Below, in pieces: positions 9,417-18,251 of a stretch of 64,000 bases of DNA. Below the pieces are notes generated by a model. It worked only from the letters and a program-made list of their open reading frames with translations, searched no databases and was not told the DNA's origin. The DNA is from Phycisphaerae bacterium (GTDB lineage Bacteria > Planctomycetota > Phycisphaerae > Phycisphaerales > SM1A02): assembly GCA_002683195.1 (NCBI GenBank), contig NYSW01000111.1, positions 1 to 64,000 of the forward strand, in the 5' to 3' direction. The translations under genes were made by a program, and so were the position numbers. The first letter of the stretch is position 1; the number at the start of each line of letters is the position of its first letter.

Positions 9417-9489
9417 GTGTCGTGGTCGTCGAACGTGATCAGGCCGGTCGAAGTGGCTGGATCGGGGGAGAGAGGGCGTGAAACAGCCG

Positions 9490-9495
9490 AGTATA
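9490..9495 (-). promoter_or_regulatory. Possible extended -10 element for ffh (GGTATACT)
   Basis: On the minus strand GGTATACT lies about 74 bases before the ffh start codon. The hexamer TATACT differs from the sigma-70 consensus at one base; no good -35 is visible. It belongs to the GGTANNCT set described in the findings. Confidence 0.4.
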
Positions 9496-9617
9496 CCGGT
9501 GACGGGGCTTGACCCGGACGGACTGTCGCGCCCACCATGTAGGGAAGCCGTCGCGGGATCCGGGGATCTTCCGACCCCCGATGCGAGGGCCGATCCACAA
9601 CCCTGAAAGGGAACGAC

Positions 9618-11789
9618 ATGCGACGACCCACCCTTGAACGCCGCCGATCGGGACGATCATGGCGCGGAATCCGTGTTCTGTTCCTGATGGTTCTGGCCAT
9701 TGTCCTGCCGCCGGATCTGGCGGAGGCCCAGACCTCGTCGGCTCCCGCCCGCGGATTGGGGCGGCAGGCCGAATCGAGGCCGGATTCCCTCGCGGTGACC
9801 CCGGTTGAAGTCGCACCCGCGGTGGCCGCTGCCGCCGCTGCCAATCAGAATGCGGAATCCCTCGCTCGCTTTGATGCGCTCCTGGAAGATCGGCTTGGTG
9901 CCGCCCTCGCGGGGACCCGGAAGTTCACCCTCGTCGCCCGGTCTCGGCTGGGCACCGTGCTCGGCGAACAGGCATTCGCGGCGAGTGGGTTCGTGAATCC
10001 CCGGGATCCTGCGGCCGCCCAGGCGATGAAGGTCGCCGGGGTCCGCTGGCTCGCGGTCCCGAGAATCATCGACTTCGAAGACATCGTGCGGGAGCGGCGC
10101 TTCGAAGGGATCGATCGAGTGGTCTCCCGGCGTTCGATCCGGGCCGCGGTCACGGTCGAGGTGCTCGATTCCACCACCGGTGTGGTCGGCGAGACGGCGA
10201 CTCTGACCCTCGACTCCGTCGACACCGCGGACGAAGATGCGCGGGCGCGACCCAAGGGCGGAGATCCCACCAGCGGGCTGATCGAATCCCTCTCCAGTGA
10301 TTTTGCAGCCCAGCTTGCCTGCCGCCTGCTCGATGTGGCCTATCCGGCCACGATCCTCGCGGTCAACGGAGACACCGTCACCATCAATCGGGGTGATGGA
10401 GGTTGCCTGGAAATCGGGCAGCGGTGGATCGCCTCCCAGCGTGGCGCGGCCCTGATCGATCCCGATACCGGAGAAAACCTGGGCTACGACGAACGGGATT
10501 CCGGTGCGATCGAAGTCACCCGAATCGAGCCACGCCTCGCCCGGGGCCGGATCATCGCGGGCTCGATCGGATCCGGTGCCGTCCTTCGTTCTGTACCGAA
10601 GGATTGGAACCCAAGCGGATTCCAGGCGCCGGGCGGTGGTTCCGCGGACGTCCTCGTCACCCCTGGAACCGGAGATCGACCCGCCGGAGGCGAGGTGCTT
10701 TCCTCTGATCCCCGCTCGGTGCTTGCCGCACTCGGCCCGGTCGCGGTGGTGGCCGAAGCCGCCGCCGGTGCGGTCTCTCCGGAAATGCTCGCCGCGATCG
10801 AAACCGAAATCGGTGGGGCGGTCGCTGGTACCGGCGTCAGGGTGGTCAATCCGGCCGAGGTCATCGCGGCCCGCAGCTCCGGCGAGGGAGAACCCGATGA
10901 CGACGCCTCTCTGGTTCGGCTGGCAGAAGCGGTCGGCGCCGACTGGTTGCTCGTCGCGGGGGTGGCATCCGCTGGAGATGACTCTGCGGACACCGTGGTC
11001 AGCGGCCGTCAATTCCGGCGAGTCTCCCGTTCGATCCGAGGTTCCTGGCGGTTGGTGGCGGCGACGGATGCCGCATCGATCGCGGGCGGTCCCTTCGATG
11101 GCGTGGCATCCCTGATGCAGGCCGCGGACAATGGAGGCGTGGCCACCTCGGTCAGCCGCGATCTCGATCAGCAGGCGGCCACCGCCGTGGGGTCGACCAT
11201 CGCGTCGGCATTGGCGTCGGATGCCCCGGAAATCGCTCGTCGTCGTGGTGATGCCGCGGCCCCCGCGGCGGTCGGCTACGTCCGCGTGGAAGCGGTGCTC
11301 GACGGCCTCGTGGTTCCTGAGATCGTCCAGGACGAACAGGGGCGATGGGTCGTCGGAAACACCAGCCTTCCCGTACTTGCTGGTGGGGCCGAAGTGGCAT
11401 TGGATGGATTCGTGGTCGGATCCACGCCCAGTGTGATCGATGCCCGACCCGGACCCCATCGACTCACCCTCACTCGCCAGGGGGTTCAGTCCTGGTCCCG
11501 CTCCATTCGAGTGACCGGCCGGAAGAAAGACGACCCGCAGGTGATTCGTGCCGGTCTCCAGCTTGACGGCAAGACTCGGGATCAATATCTCGCCAATGCA
11601 GTGGCGATGGAAGGGCTCAAGCAGGGGGCCGCCTTGACCGCCGCGCAGGTGGAGGCGATCAAGGGGTTCGCCACCTTCCTTCAGCAGAGCGGATATCGAA
11701 TCGATCGCCGTAGCGACGATTCCATCAACATCGACAGCGATCAGGTTCCGGAAGTGATGCAACGGAACTCCTTCTGGAGCCGTTGGTGA
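9618..11789 (+). CDS. Exported CsgG-like protein with C-terminal PEGA-like domain
   Basis: A 723-aa exported protein that heads a four-gene operon. A signal peptide (hydrophobic core LFLMVLAIVLPP, ending AEAQ near residue 38) is followed by a domain resembling CsgG/LpoB-type proteins: a family variant of ESLARFDALLEDRLGAAL..T.KF.LV.RS, then a segment on tested values and RGRIIAGSI. A second, partly similar domain (about 380-540) repeats this pattern, with EVIAAR and ADWLLVAGVAS. Residues about 585-645 look like a PEGA domain (AEVALDGFVVGSTPSVIDARPG). AAGGGA upstream of ATG 9618 supports the start. The downstream gene overlaps its stop codon. An envelope role coupled to the LpoB-like product is inferred. 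Confidence 0.7.
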   Translation: MRRPTLERRRSGRSWRGIRVLFLMVLAIVLPPDLAEAQTSSAPARGLGRQAESRPDSLAVTPVEVAPAVAAAAAANQNAESLARFDALLEDRLGAALAGTRKFTLVARSRLGTVLGEQAFAASGFVNPRDPAAAQAMKVAGVRWLAVPRIIDFEDIVRERRFEGIDRVVSRRSIRAAVTVEVLDSTTGVVGETATLTLDSVDTADEDARARPKGGDPTSGLIESLSSDFAAQLACRLLDVAYPATILAVNGDTVTINRGDGGCLEIGQRWIASQRGAALIDPDTGENLGYDERDSGAIEVTRIEPRLARGRIIAGSIGSGAVLRSVPKDWNPSGFQAPGGGSADVLVTPGTGDRPAGGEVLSSDPRSVLAALGPVAVVAEAAAGAVSPEMLAAIETEIGGAVAGTGVRVVNPAEVIAARSSGEGEPDDDASLVRLAEAVGADWLLVAGVASAGDDSADTVVSGRQFRRVSRSIRGSWRLVAATDAASIAGGPFDGVASLMQAADNGGVATSVSRDLDQQAATAVGSTIASALASDAPEIARRRGDAAAPAAVGYVRVEAVLDGLVVPEIVQDEQGRWVVGNTSLPVLAGGAEVALDGFVVGSTPSVIDARPGPHRLTLTRQGVQSWSRSIRVTGRKKDDPQVIRAGLQLDGKTRDQYLANAVAMEGLKQGAALTAAQVEAIKGFATFLQQSGYRIDRRSDDSINIDSDQVPEVMQRNSFWSRW

Positions 11790-13279
11790 TTCGAGTTCTT
11801 CGAGATCTCAGGCCCTCGAAGGCGACTGGAGTGATCTGGTGGCTGCTCGTCGGTGCGACCCTCGGGTTCGCCGGAGGTTGTGCCAATCACAACGATCGAT
11901 CGCAGGCCTACCTCGCCGATCTGGATGCCGGGCGATGGGACGATGCGGTCGTTTCGGCGACCAGGAACGTCAGCAAGGGTCCCGAACGCAACGTGGTGAT
12001 CGACCATCTCGAACTCGGCGCCGTCGAGGGCATCGCAGGGCAGTGGGGACGCAGTGACGCGTCTCTCGGTCAGGCCTGGGAGGCGATGGAAGCGTTCGGT
12101 GAGCCCGGCGACCCGAAGTTCCTCGACAATCTCGCGGCGATCGCGGTGAATGAGCGAGCCCTCCCGTATCTCGGCGGCTCGACCGACCGGACCATGTGCG
12201 CGACGTTGCGAGCGATCGACCGACTCGCGGTCGGGGATCTGGAAAACGCTCGGGTGGAACTCAAGCGGGCCCAGTTCGCTCAGGAAGATGCCGAGGCCCG
12301 GTATCGCACCAGAATCGAAGATGCGCGAAAGAAGATGGAATCCGAGGAGCGGAAGCTGTCCTCGATCGAGGAATCGGCGTCATTCAAGGACGGTGCAGCC
12401 GATGCGTGGGGGGGACTCGAGGAACGATTCACCCCGTATCGAGGCTGGACGGTTCCGTTCACCGATTGGCTCACCGCCGTGCTTTTCATGGTCGACGGGG
12501 CGGGAAGCGGTGATGAGAATCAGGCGATCGATCTTCTCCGCCGGGTGGGCGGCGTGGTGGGGCCCAATCCCGCGATCGAATCCGATCTGGCCCTCGCCTC
12601 CGCGACGAATCGCCGAGGACCTCAGGTCTGGGTGGTTCTGAGCTCGGGCCTCGCACCGCAACGTGAGGAAGTGACTTTTCGGATTCCGGCCTTCATTCCC
12701 GAGATGCCCTTCATCGGAGTCGCGTTCCCCAAACTCGTGCAGTCGCCGTTCGTCGCGGTGGGCGGGACGGTTCAGGGACCGGACGGCACCGCGGTCAAGA
12801 TCGAAGAGATCTGCGACATGGGGAGCGTCATCGCCCATGAGTTCGAAGCCGAACTTCCGCTGATCACCGGGCGGGCCATCGGCGCCGCCCTCACCAAGGC
12901 CGCGGCAACGCTCGCCGCGAACCTCGCCGCGAAGAGTTCCGGCAACGAGTGGGCGATGCTCGCCTCCCTGGTGGCCACCAACGTCTACGGATATGCGACC
13001 ACCATCGCGGACCTTCGAACCTGGCGGTCCCTGCCTCGGGCCTGGGCGGTCGCGCGAGTACCGCGGCCCGACGACGGACTGCTGAGACTCGGCGGCGAGA
13101 TCGGGACCCATGAAGTCATGGTTCCGGGTGACGCGGACGCCATGGTCATGGTCCGAAGCATTCGGGCGGGTGGCCCGGTCTCCATTCACGCCTTTTCGCT
13201 CGTTCAGAGCCGGGCCACGTCGGTTTCGGCGGGGCCGCCATCGCCATCGCCCTCATCATCATCAGGAGATTCCCTTTGA
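11786..13279 (+). CDS. COG3014-type lipoprotein
   Basis: About 497 aa. It starts at GTG 11786, overlapping the previous stop (GTGA), with GGAG six bases upstream. A hydrophobic signal ends in a lipobox (AGGC, Cys32). The N-terminal half is a helical, TPR-like region (motifs such as YLADLDAGRWDDAV and LDNLAAIAVNERALPYL), followed by a short charged coiled coil near residues 170-200. The second half contains a beta-rich segment (VWVVLSSGLAPQREEV…PFIGVAFPKL) and an alanine-rich stretch near 370-400. The layout and its position beside YcfL-like and LpoB-like genes match the COG3014 lipoprotein family found with the same partners in gammaproteobacteria; that match is from memory. Biochemical role unknown. 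Confidence 0.7.
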   Translation: MIRVLRDLRPSKATGVIWWLLVGATLGFAGGCANHNDRSQAYLADLDAGRWDDAVVSATRNVSKGPERNVVIDHLELGAVEGIAGQWGRSDASLGQAWEAMEAFGEPGDPKFLDNLAAIAVNERALPYLGGSTDRTMCATLRAIDRLAVGDLENARVELKRAQFAQEDAEARYRTRIEDARKKMESEERKLSSIEESASFKDGAADAWGGLEERFTPYRGWTVPFTDWLTAVLFMVDGAGSGDENQAIDLLRRVGGVVGPNPAIESDLALASATNRRGPQVWVVLSSGLAPQREEVTFRIPAFIPEMPFIGVAFPKLVQSPFVAVGGTVQGPDGTAVKIEEICDMGSVIAHEFEAELPLITGRAIGAALTKAAATLAANLAAKSSGNEWAMLASLVATNVYGYATTIADLRTWRSLPRAWAVARVPRPDDGLLRLGGEIGTHEVMVPGDADAMVMVRSIRAGGPVSIHAFSLVQSRATSVSAGPPSPSPSSSSGDSL

Positions 13280-13683
13280 TGTCACGTTTCGAATATCGAT
13301 CTTCCGTCCGAGGTGGTCGCGCCCTGCTGGCGCTGCTTGCGTTCTCGCTCCTCGGCGGGTGCTACGCCAACACCATCACCAGCAATGAACGAATCATCAA
13401 GGACGGCTGGCTCTCCAGTCATGCCAGCGTCCGGGTCGTGCGGGAGACCGAAGTGAGCGAGGATCTCCTTCGAGTGGACGTGGAGGTGGAGAACACCCTG
13501 CCCTACGACACCCGGTTCAACTATCGGTTCGAATTCCTCGATGATCAGGGGCGGGGGATCTTCAGCCCCACCAGTGGCTACCGACAGGAACAGGTCGCGG
13601 CTGGAAGTTTCATCACCATCACCGGAACCGCAAGCAGTCCGCAGGCCTCGGATTTTCGATTGACCCTCACCAACGCCAACTGA
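13279..13683 (+). CDS. YcfL-like (DUF1425) lipoprotein
   Basis: A 134-aa lipoprotein. ATG 13279 overlaps the preceding TGA (TGATG) and follows AGGAG by ten bases. The lipobox is LGGC (Cys28). The mature part is a small beta-sandwich with the family pattern VEVENTLPYDTRFNYRFEF, GRGIFSP and a C-terminal FITITGTASSP…DFRLTL. YcfL-type proteins are periplasmic lipoproteins of unknown function usually encoded next to lpoB, as here, where the LpoB-like gene follows after 34 bases. Confidence 0.75.
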   Translation: MSRFEYRSSVRGGRALLALLAFSLLGGCYANTITSNERIIKDGWLSSHASVRVVRETEVSEDLLRVDVEVENTLPYDTRFNYRFEFLDDQGRGIFSPTSGYRQEQVAAGSFITITGTASSPQASDFRLTLTNAN

Positions 13684-13717
13684 CGCCGACACCGGCCATT
13701 GATTCCAGGAGTCCCGC

Positions 13718-14290
13718 ATGAACCACAGACCTCTCTCCGCGCTTCTCGTTCTCACCGCCGCCTGTGCCATCGGCTGCCAGCAGAACGCTCGAGTCGTGAC
13801 CGACGATCGCGACAAGATCATCTCCATCGATCAACTGGATGTTCAGGATTGGTCCAACGCCGCCGATCAGTGCGTGCAACAACTGCTAGCCAGTGGAGCG
13901 TTGTCCAAGGCCCCCACATCGCCGGCCCGGGTCGAAGTCACTCGAGTGGTCAACGACACCACCCAGCGAATCGACACCGACCTTCTGACCCAGAAGGTGA
14001 AGATCGCCCTGCAGCAGTCGGGCAAGGTCGCCTTCGCGAGCAAGGACTCCCGTGCGGGCGAAGTCGCGGACTATCGGGATTTCAAGGCGGGTGATGATGC
14101 ACCAAGGCTTCCCGACTACGTCCTGAACGGCAAGATCCTCGAAGTCCGTTCCTCGGCTGGCCGGGTCAAGCAGTCGAGTTTCGTCTTCCAGCTGAACCTC
14201 GTCGACACCCGGCAGGATCTGGATGCCTGGAGTGGTGAGGCTGAAGTCACCAAGCAAGGCACCCGGAATTCCAGCAACTCCCGAGGCTGA
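13718..14290 (+). CDS. LpoB-like lipoprotein (penicillin-binding-protein activator family)
   Basis: A 190-aa lipoprotein (lipobox AIGC, Cys20) preceded by AGGAG at a good distance from ATG 13718. The mature domain matches LpoB: an Asp-rich start (VVTDDRDKIISIDQLDVQDW), VEVTRVVNDTTQRIDTDLLTQKV..AL, KVAFASK and PDYVLNGKILEVRS, then FQLNLVDT. In enterobacteria LpoB is an outer-membrane lipoprotein that activates the peptidoglycan synthase PBP1b. Whether this homologue activates a PBP is unknown; CsgG-fold proteins share much of the architecture, and it might instead belong to an export pore. It is the last gene of the operon and converges with polX. Confidence 0.75.
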   Translation: MNHRPLSALLVLTAACAIGCQQNARVVTDDRDKIISIDQLDVQDWSNAADQCVQQLLASGALSKAPTSPARVEVTRVVNDTTQRIDTDLLTQKVKIALQQSGKVAFASKDSRAGEVADYRDFKAGDDAPRLPDYVLNGKILEVRSSAGRVKQSSFVFQLNLVDTRQDLDAWSGEAEVTKQGTRNSSNSRG

Positions 14291-14300
14291 GCGGGCGAAC

Positions 14301-16055
14301 TCAGCGGTGACGGGCCACCCAGGCCAGGAGGTCCGCGTCGGGCATGCAGTTGATGCATCCCGACGCGGGCAACCGGCCGCGTCGGCCGGTGAGCACGCCG
14401 TATCGCAGCAGGTCCAGATGTTCGGCTCGGTGAGCATCGGTGTTGATGGAGATCGGACATCCGGCCTCCACCGCGACGCGAACGTGCGAATCACGAAGGT
14501 CCAGTCGGAGCGGATTGGCGTTGATCTCCAACGCCGTACCGCCCTCCAACGCCGCTTCCACCAGGGCGTGGATGTCCGGTTCGAGGCCCGGGCGGTTGGG
14601 GAGGAGTCGGCCGGTCGGGTGACCGACGATGGTCACCAGTGGATGTCGTGCCGCGCGGCAGAGGCGCTTGGTCGCCAGGACGGGATCCTGACGCAGGGCG
14701 ACGTGGGGGCTGGCCACCACGAGATCGAGCAGGGCGAGGATGTCGTCTTCGTAATCCAGTCGGCCATCCGCCATGATGTCGACCTCGCTGCCGGCCAGCA
14801 GCGTGATGCCGTCGATTCGTTCATTCGCTTCGCGAATGGCGTCCACGTGACGCTTGAGGCGTTCTTCGTCGAGACCGTTGGCCTGAGCGCTGGATTTGGA
14901 ATGGTCGGTGATCGCCAGCACCGTGCGGCCCCGGGCGCGAGCGGCTTCGGCGAGTTCGTCGATCGACAATCGGCCGTCGCTGGCGGTGGTGTGACTGTGA
15001 AGATCCGCGCGGATCGCCTCGACCGTCACCAGATCCGCGGGGATCGAAAGGTCGAATTCCCCCCGGTCTTCTCGGAGTTCCGGCGGGATCCAGGGAAGTT
15101 CGAGGGCTTCGTAGATCGCGGCTTCCGTTTCCGCGGCGATCGGGACGACCCCTCGCTCCTGGGGGGGGCCGTCCAGGTCGTCCTGGGGGAAGAGTCCGTA
15201 TTCATTGAGCCGGAGATCACGGGCGATGGCCCGCTCTCGCAGGGCGACGTTGTGCTCCTTGCTTCCGGTGAAGTACATCAGCGCCGCGCCCCAGACCTCG
15301 TCGCGCACGACGCGAAGATCCACCTGAAAGCCGTCCTCGGTCCGGATCGATGATTTGGTGGCCCCTGCGACCAGCACGCCGGAGACGCCGGGCTGGTTGC
15401 GAAACGCTTCGCTGACGACTTCCGGATCGTCCGCCACCACCAGGATGTCGATGTCACCGATGGTGTCGCGGCCGCGCCGCAGGCTGCCGGCGTGGGCGAT
15501 CCGCCGGACGCCGGGCACCGCTTCAAGGCGTGCGATCATCGCTTCGGCCAACGGCAACGCGTCACCGATTCTTCGTCGGTCGCCCGCGGACTTCATGAAC
15601 TCGATCGAGGTCGTGAGATTCTCCACCGTCCTGCGACCCATCCGGGGAAGCGATTCCACCGATCCGTCGGCGATCCGGGCTTCAAGATCAGCGATGGATT
15701 CCACCCCGACCTCGGTCCAGAGTCGTCGCACGGTCTTGGGGCCGAGTCCTGGAACCCGCATCACCTCTCGGAGTCCTTCCGGGACCGCCGACCGAAGGGT
15801 TTCAAGCTCCGAGATCGAACCCTCCGTCGCGAATTCAACGATCTTCTTGGCGCTGGAAGCGCCCACGCCGTCGAGTTCACCCAGTCGGACCAGTGGTTTC
15901 TCACCCGCGGCCAGAGGTTGGAGATCGAGGGTGAGCCCCTCGACCATCCTGGCCACCTTGGTGTGTGCGTTGACCTTGAAGCCGTTGGCTCCGGTGATCT
16001 CCAGCAGGATCGCCATCTCTTCGAAGGCCGCCGTGATGTCTCGGTTGAAACTCAT
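14301..16055 (-). CDS. polX: DNA polymerase/3'-5' exonuclease PolX
   Basis: A 584-aa bacterial family X polymerase for gap-filling repair. Helix-hairpin-helix motifs near the N-terminus ([27 protein letters not shown]) precede the nucleotidyltransferase core, [19 protein letters not shown], with the catalytic aspartates in DIDIL. The C-terminal PHP domain has the metal-binding [17 protein letters not shown] and later VGHPTGRLL and NTDAH motifs and supplies the exonuclease. Start ATG 16055 (MSFNRDI) fits family length; in-frame upstream residues lack conservation. recG lies 57 bases upstream on the same strand, so the two repair genes may be co-transcribed. Confidence 0.95.
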   Translation of the reverse strand: MSFNRDITAAFEEMAILLEITGANGFKVNAHTKVARMVEGLTLDLQPLAAGEKPLVRLGELDGVGASSAKKIVEFATEGSISELETLRSAVPEGLREVMRVPGLGPKTVRRLWTEVGVESIADLEARIADGSVESLPRMGRRTVENLTTSIEFMKSAGDRRRIGDALPLAEAMIARLEAVPGVRRIAHAGSLRRGRDTIGDIDILVVADDPEVVSEAFRNQPGVSGVLVAGATKSSIRTEDGFQVDLRVVRDEVWGAALMYFTGSKEHNVALRERAIARDLRLNEYGLFPQDDLDGPPQERGVVPIAAETEAAIYEALELPWIPPELREDRGEFDLSIPADLVTVEAIRADLHSHTTASDGRLSIDELAEAARARGRTVLAITDHSKSSAQANGLDEERLKRHVDAIREANERIDGITLLAGSEVDIMADGRLDYEDDILALLDLVVASPHVALRQDPVLATKRLCRAARHPLVTIVGHPTGRLLPNRPGLEPDIHALVEAALEGGTALEINANPLRLDLRDSHVRVAVEAGCPISINTDAHRAEHLDLLRYGVLTGRRGRLPASGCINCMPDADLLAWVARHR

Positions 16056-16112
16056 GGCCCCATGGTACGAAACGACCGCGGTGGGGTCTTCCAATGCCGA
16101 AGGAAAGCGGAT

Positions 16113-18221
16113 TCAGCCCACATCGCCCAGACCCAGGGAGTCGCCGTAGGTGGCCATCAGCCGTCGGCGGACCGACGTCGCATCCGGACCGAGAAGGGCG
16201 TGGTCACGGTCGATCCAGGCGGAGGCATCCTCTCTCGCGATGCGGAGCAGGTCGAGATCGTTGGCGAGGTCCGCAACGCGGAACGGCGCCAGGCCGGACT
16301 GCCGGGCTCCGAAGAGTTCGCCCGGGCCTCGGATCTCCAGATCCAGCTCCGCGATGCGGAAGCCGTCGTCGGTTTCGCCGATGGCATCGAGTCGGCGTCG
16401 TCCATCTTCCGTGGTCGGTTCGCCGATGAGGGCACAGATGCCGCGTTTGCCGCCTCTTCCAACCCGACCTCGGAGCTGGTGGAGCTGTGCGAGTCCGAAC
16501 CGTTCCGCGTGCTCGATCACGATCATGGTCGCATTGGGAACGTCGACGCCCACTTCGATCACCACGGTCGCGACCAGCACGTCGATCTCCCGATCACGGA
16601 ACGCATTCATGACCGCTTCTCGCTCGGTCGCAGGGAGTCGGCCGTGGACCACGCCGACGCGGCAGTCCCGCAGTGGACCCTGGATGAGATGTCGGCGATG
16701 GCCCTCGACGTCCGCAAGGCCGGCTTCGGACTCTTCGACCGCCGGGACGACCACGAAGCCTTGTTCTCCCGCCCGGACTCGATCGGCGAGGAATCCGTAG
16801 ACGTCATCGGATTTTTCCGGCGTCACCACCCTGGTGACGGTCGGAGTCCGGCCCGGCGGACGTTCCAGGATGGTGGAGACGTCGAGGTCGCCGAAGATGG
16901 TGAGGCTCAGGGTCCGAGGGATCGGGGTGGCGGTCATGACCAGGACGTGAGGGACGTGGCCGGCCTCGTCAACTCGCCGAAGCCGGGATCGCTGTTCGAC
17001 CCCGAACCGATGCTGTTCGTCGATGATCGCCAGTCCGAGGCGGTTGAAATCCGTGCCTTCGGAAAACAGGGTGTGGGTGCCGACGAGCAGTGGAAGGGTT
17101 CCAGCTTCCAATCGCGCGAGAATGTCCCGGCGTTCGGCCGGCGGAGTGGCGCCGGTGAGCAGCCCGACTTCGACCGAGGCGCCGTCGAGGAGGCGGGAGA
17201 TCGAGGCGTGGTGTTGCTCGGCAAGGATGCCCGTGGGAGCCATCAAGGCGGCCTGATGTCCGCGGGCGACCGTGAGGAGCATCGCGTAGGCGGCCACCGC
17301 CGTCTTTCCACTGCCGACGTCTCCTTGGAGGAGTCGGTTCATCGGCCGCTCCGATCCGAGGTCGGCCGCGATTTCGGCACAGACCCGGTTCTGATCGGGC
17401 GTGAGTTCGAACGGCAGGCGGCTGCGAATCCGGGCATCGATTTCATCGTCCCGCTCGAGCCGGGAGGCTCGCAGGGTCGAGCGGAGATGGCGACGTTTCA
17501 TCATCACGCCGAGCTGGAGCAGGAGGAGTTCGTCGTAGGCCAGTCGTCGACGGCCACCAGCGGCGTCGTCGCGATCGGACGGGCGATGGACCTGTTCGTA
17601 GGAACGGTCGAGCGGGGGAAGGGCGCGGGCCCGTCGGAGATCCGCGGGGAGTGGATCCACGATCCCCGCTCCGGCGGCGAGGATGTCCAGAGCCGCCGCG
17701 ACGAAGGCTTCGATTCGCTGGGAGGAGAGATCCTCGCTCGCGGGATACACCGGTCGCAGCCGATCGTCTCGAGCGTCTTCGACCTCCTCGGCCACCTGCC
17801 ACTTCGGATTCGCGATCTGGAGGTAGCCCTTCCATCGCTTCGCCCGACCTTCGACCACGATCTCCATCCCGGGTCGGAGCTTCCGCATCAGCCAGGCCGC
17901 GTTGAACCAGGTGAGACGCAGGGAACCCGTGGAATCCTCGATCGTCGCTTCGATTCGTGGCCGTCGACCCGGCGCGGAGCGGATGGCGGCGATCTCGCCT
18001 CGAACCGAGATGTTGGCCGCGTCGTCCTCCTCCGGCAGGGATTCCTCGATTTCCTCGATCGACGCCTCCGCGTGCTCGTATTCGTAACGCGAGGGCACGT
18101 GATCGAGCAGATTTCCGACCGTGCGGATTCCGAGGCGACCCAGCGCAGCGGCCACCTTCGGTCCCACTCCGGGGAGGGCGTCGACGGAGGCGTGGATGTC
18201 GAGGGGTTCATCGGACGACAT
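16113..18221 (-). CDS. recG: ATP-dependent DNA helicase RecG
   Basis: A 702-aa helicase that remodels stalled forks and branched DNA. An N-terminal helix-hairpin-helix (ALPGVGPKVAAALGRLGI) and OB-fold wedge domain (about 70-145) are followed by a superfamily 2 motor: Walker A GDVGSGKT (300-307), MAPTGILAEQH, DEQH (401-404), VMTATPIPRTL, and QLRGRVGRG. The length is normal. ATG 18221 gives MSSDEPLD; a start eight codons upstream is also possible. The gene is divergent from xseA with only about 30 bases between the start codons, so the promoters must overlap the coding ends. Confidence 0.96.
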   Translation of the reverse strand: MSSDEPLDIHASVDALPGVGPKVAAALGRLGIRTVGNLLDHVPSRYEYEHAEASIEEIEESLPEEDDAANISVRGEIAAIRSAPGRRPRIEATIEDSTGSLRLTWFNAAWLMRKLRPGMEIVVEGRAKRWKGYLQIANPKWQVAEEVEDARDDRLRPVYPASEDLSSQRIEAFVAAALDILAAGAGIVDPLPADLRRARALPPLDRSYEQVHRPSDRDDAAGGRRRLAYDELLLLQLGVMMKRRHLRSTLRASRLERDDEIDARIRSRLPFELTPDQNRVCAEIAADLGSERPMNRLLQGDVGSGKTAVAAYAMLLTVARGHQAALMAPTGILAEQHHASISRLLDGASVEVGLLTGATPPAERRDILARLEAGTLPLLVGTHTLFSEGTDFNRLGLAIIDEQHRFGVEQRSRLRRVDEAGHVPHVLVMTATPIPRTLSLTIFGDLDVSTILERPPGRTPTVTRVVTPEKSDDVYGFLADRVRAGEQGFVVVPAVEESEAGLADVEGHRRHLIQGPLRDCRVGVVHGRLPATEREAVMNAFRDREIDVLVATVVIEVGVDVPNATMIVIEHAERFGLAQLHQLRGRVGRGGKRGICALIGEPTTEDGRRRLDAIGETDDGFRIAELDLEIRGPGELFGARQSGLAPFRVADLANDLDLLRIAREDASAWIDRDHALLGPDATSVRRRLMATYGDSLGLGDVG

Positions 18222-18251
18222 GGCGGCTCTAAGGCCTCGTAGCATACGGCT

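Noticed and set aside
9417..9617. SRP RNA gene expected beside ffh
   Set aside because: I looked for the GGAAGCAGCC-type conserved loop and saw none; no RNA gene was called.
14286..14305. Hairpin over the stop codons of the LpoB-like gene and polX
   Set aside because: Only a six-base stem with an eight-base loop and no T-tract on either strand, so it is not a convincing terminator.
15492..18242. Very long open frame antisense to polX and recG
   Set aside because: It is an artefact of GC-rich codon use; the opposite strand carries clear PolX and RecG motifs, and the translated frame shows no family motif.
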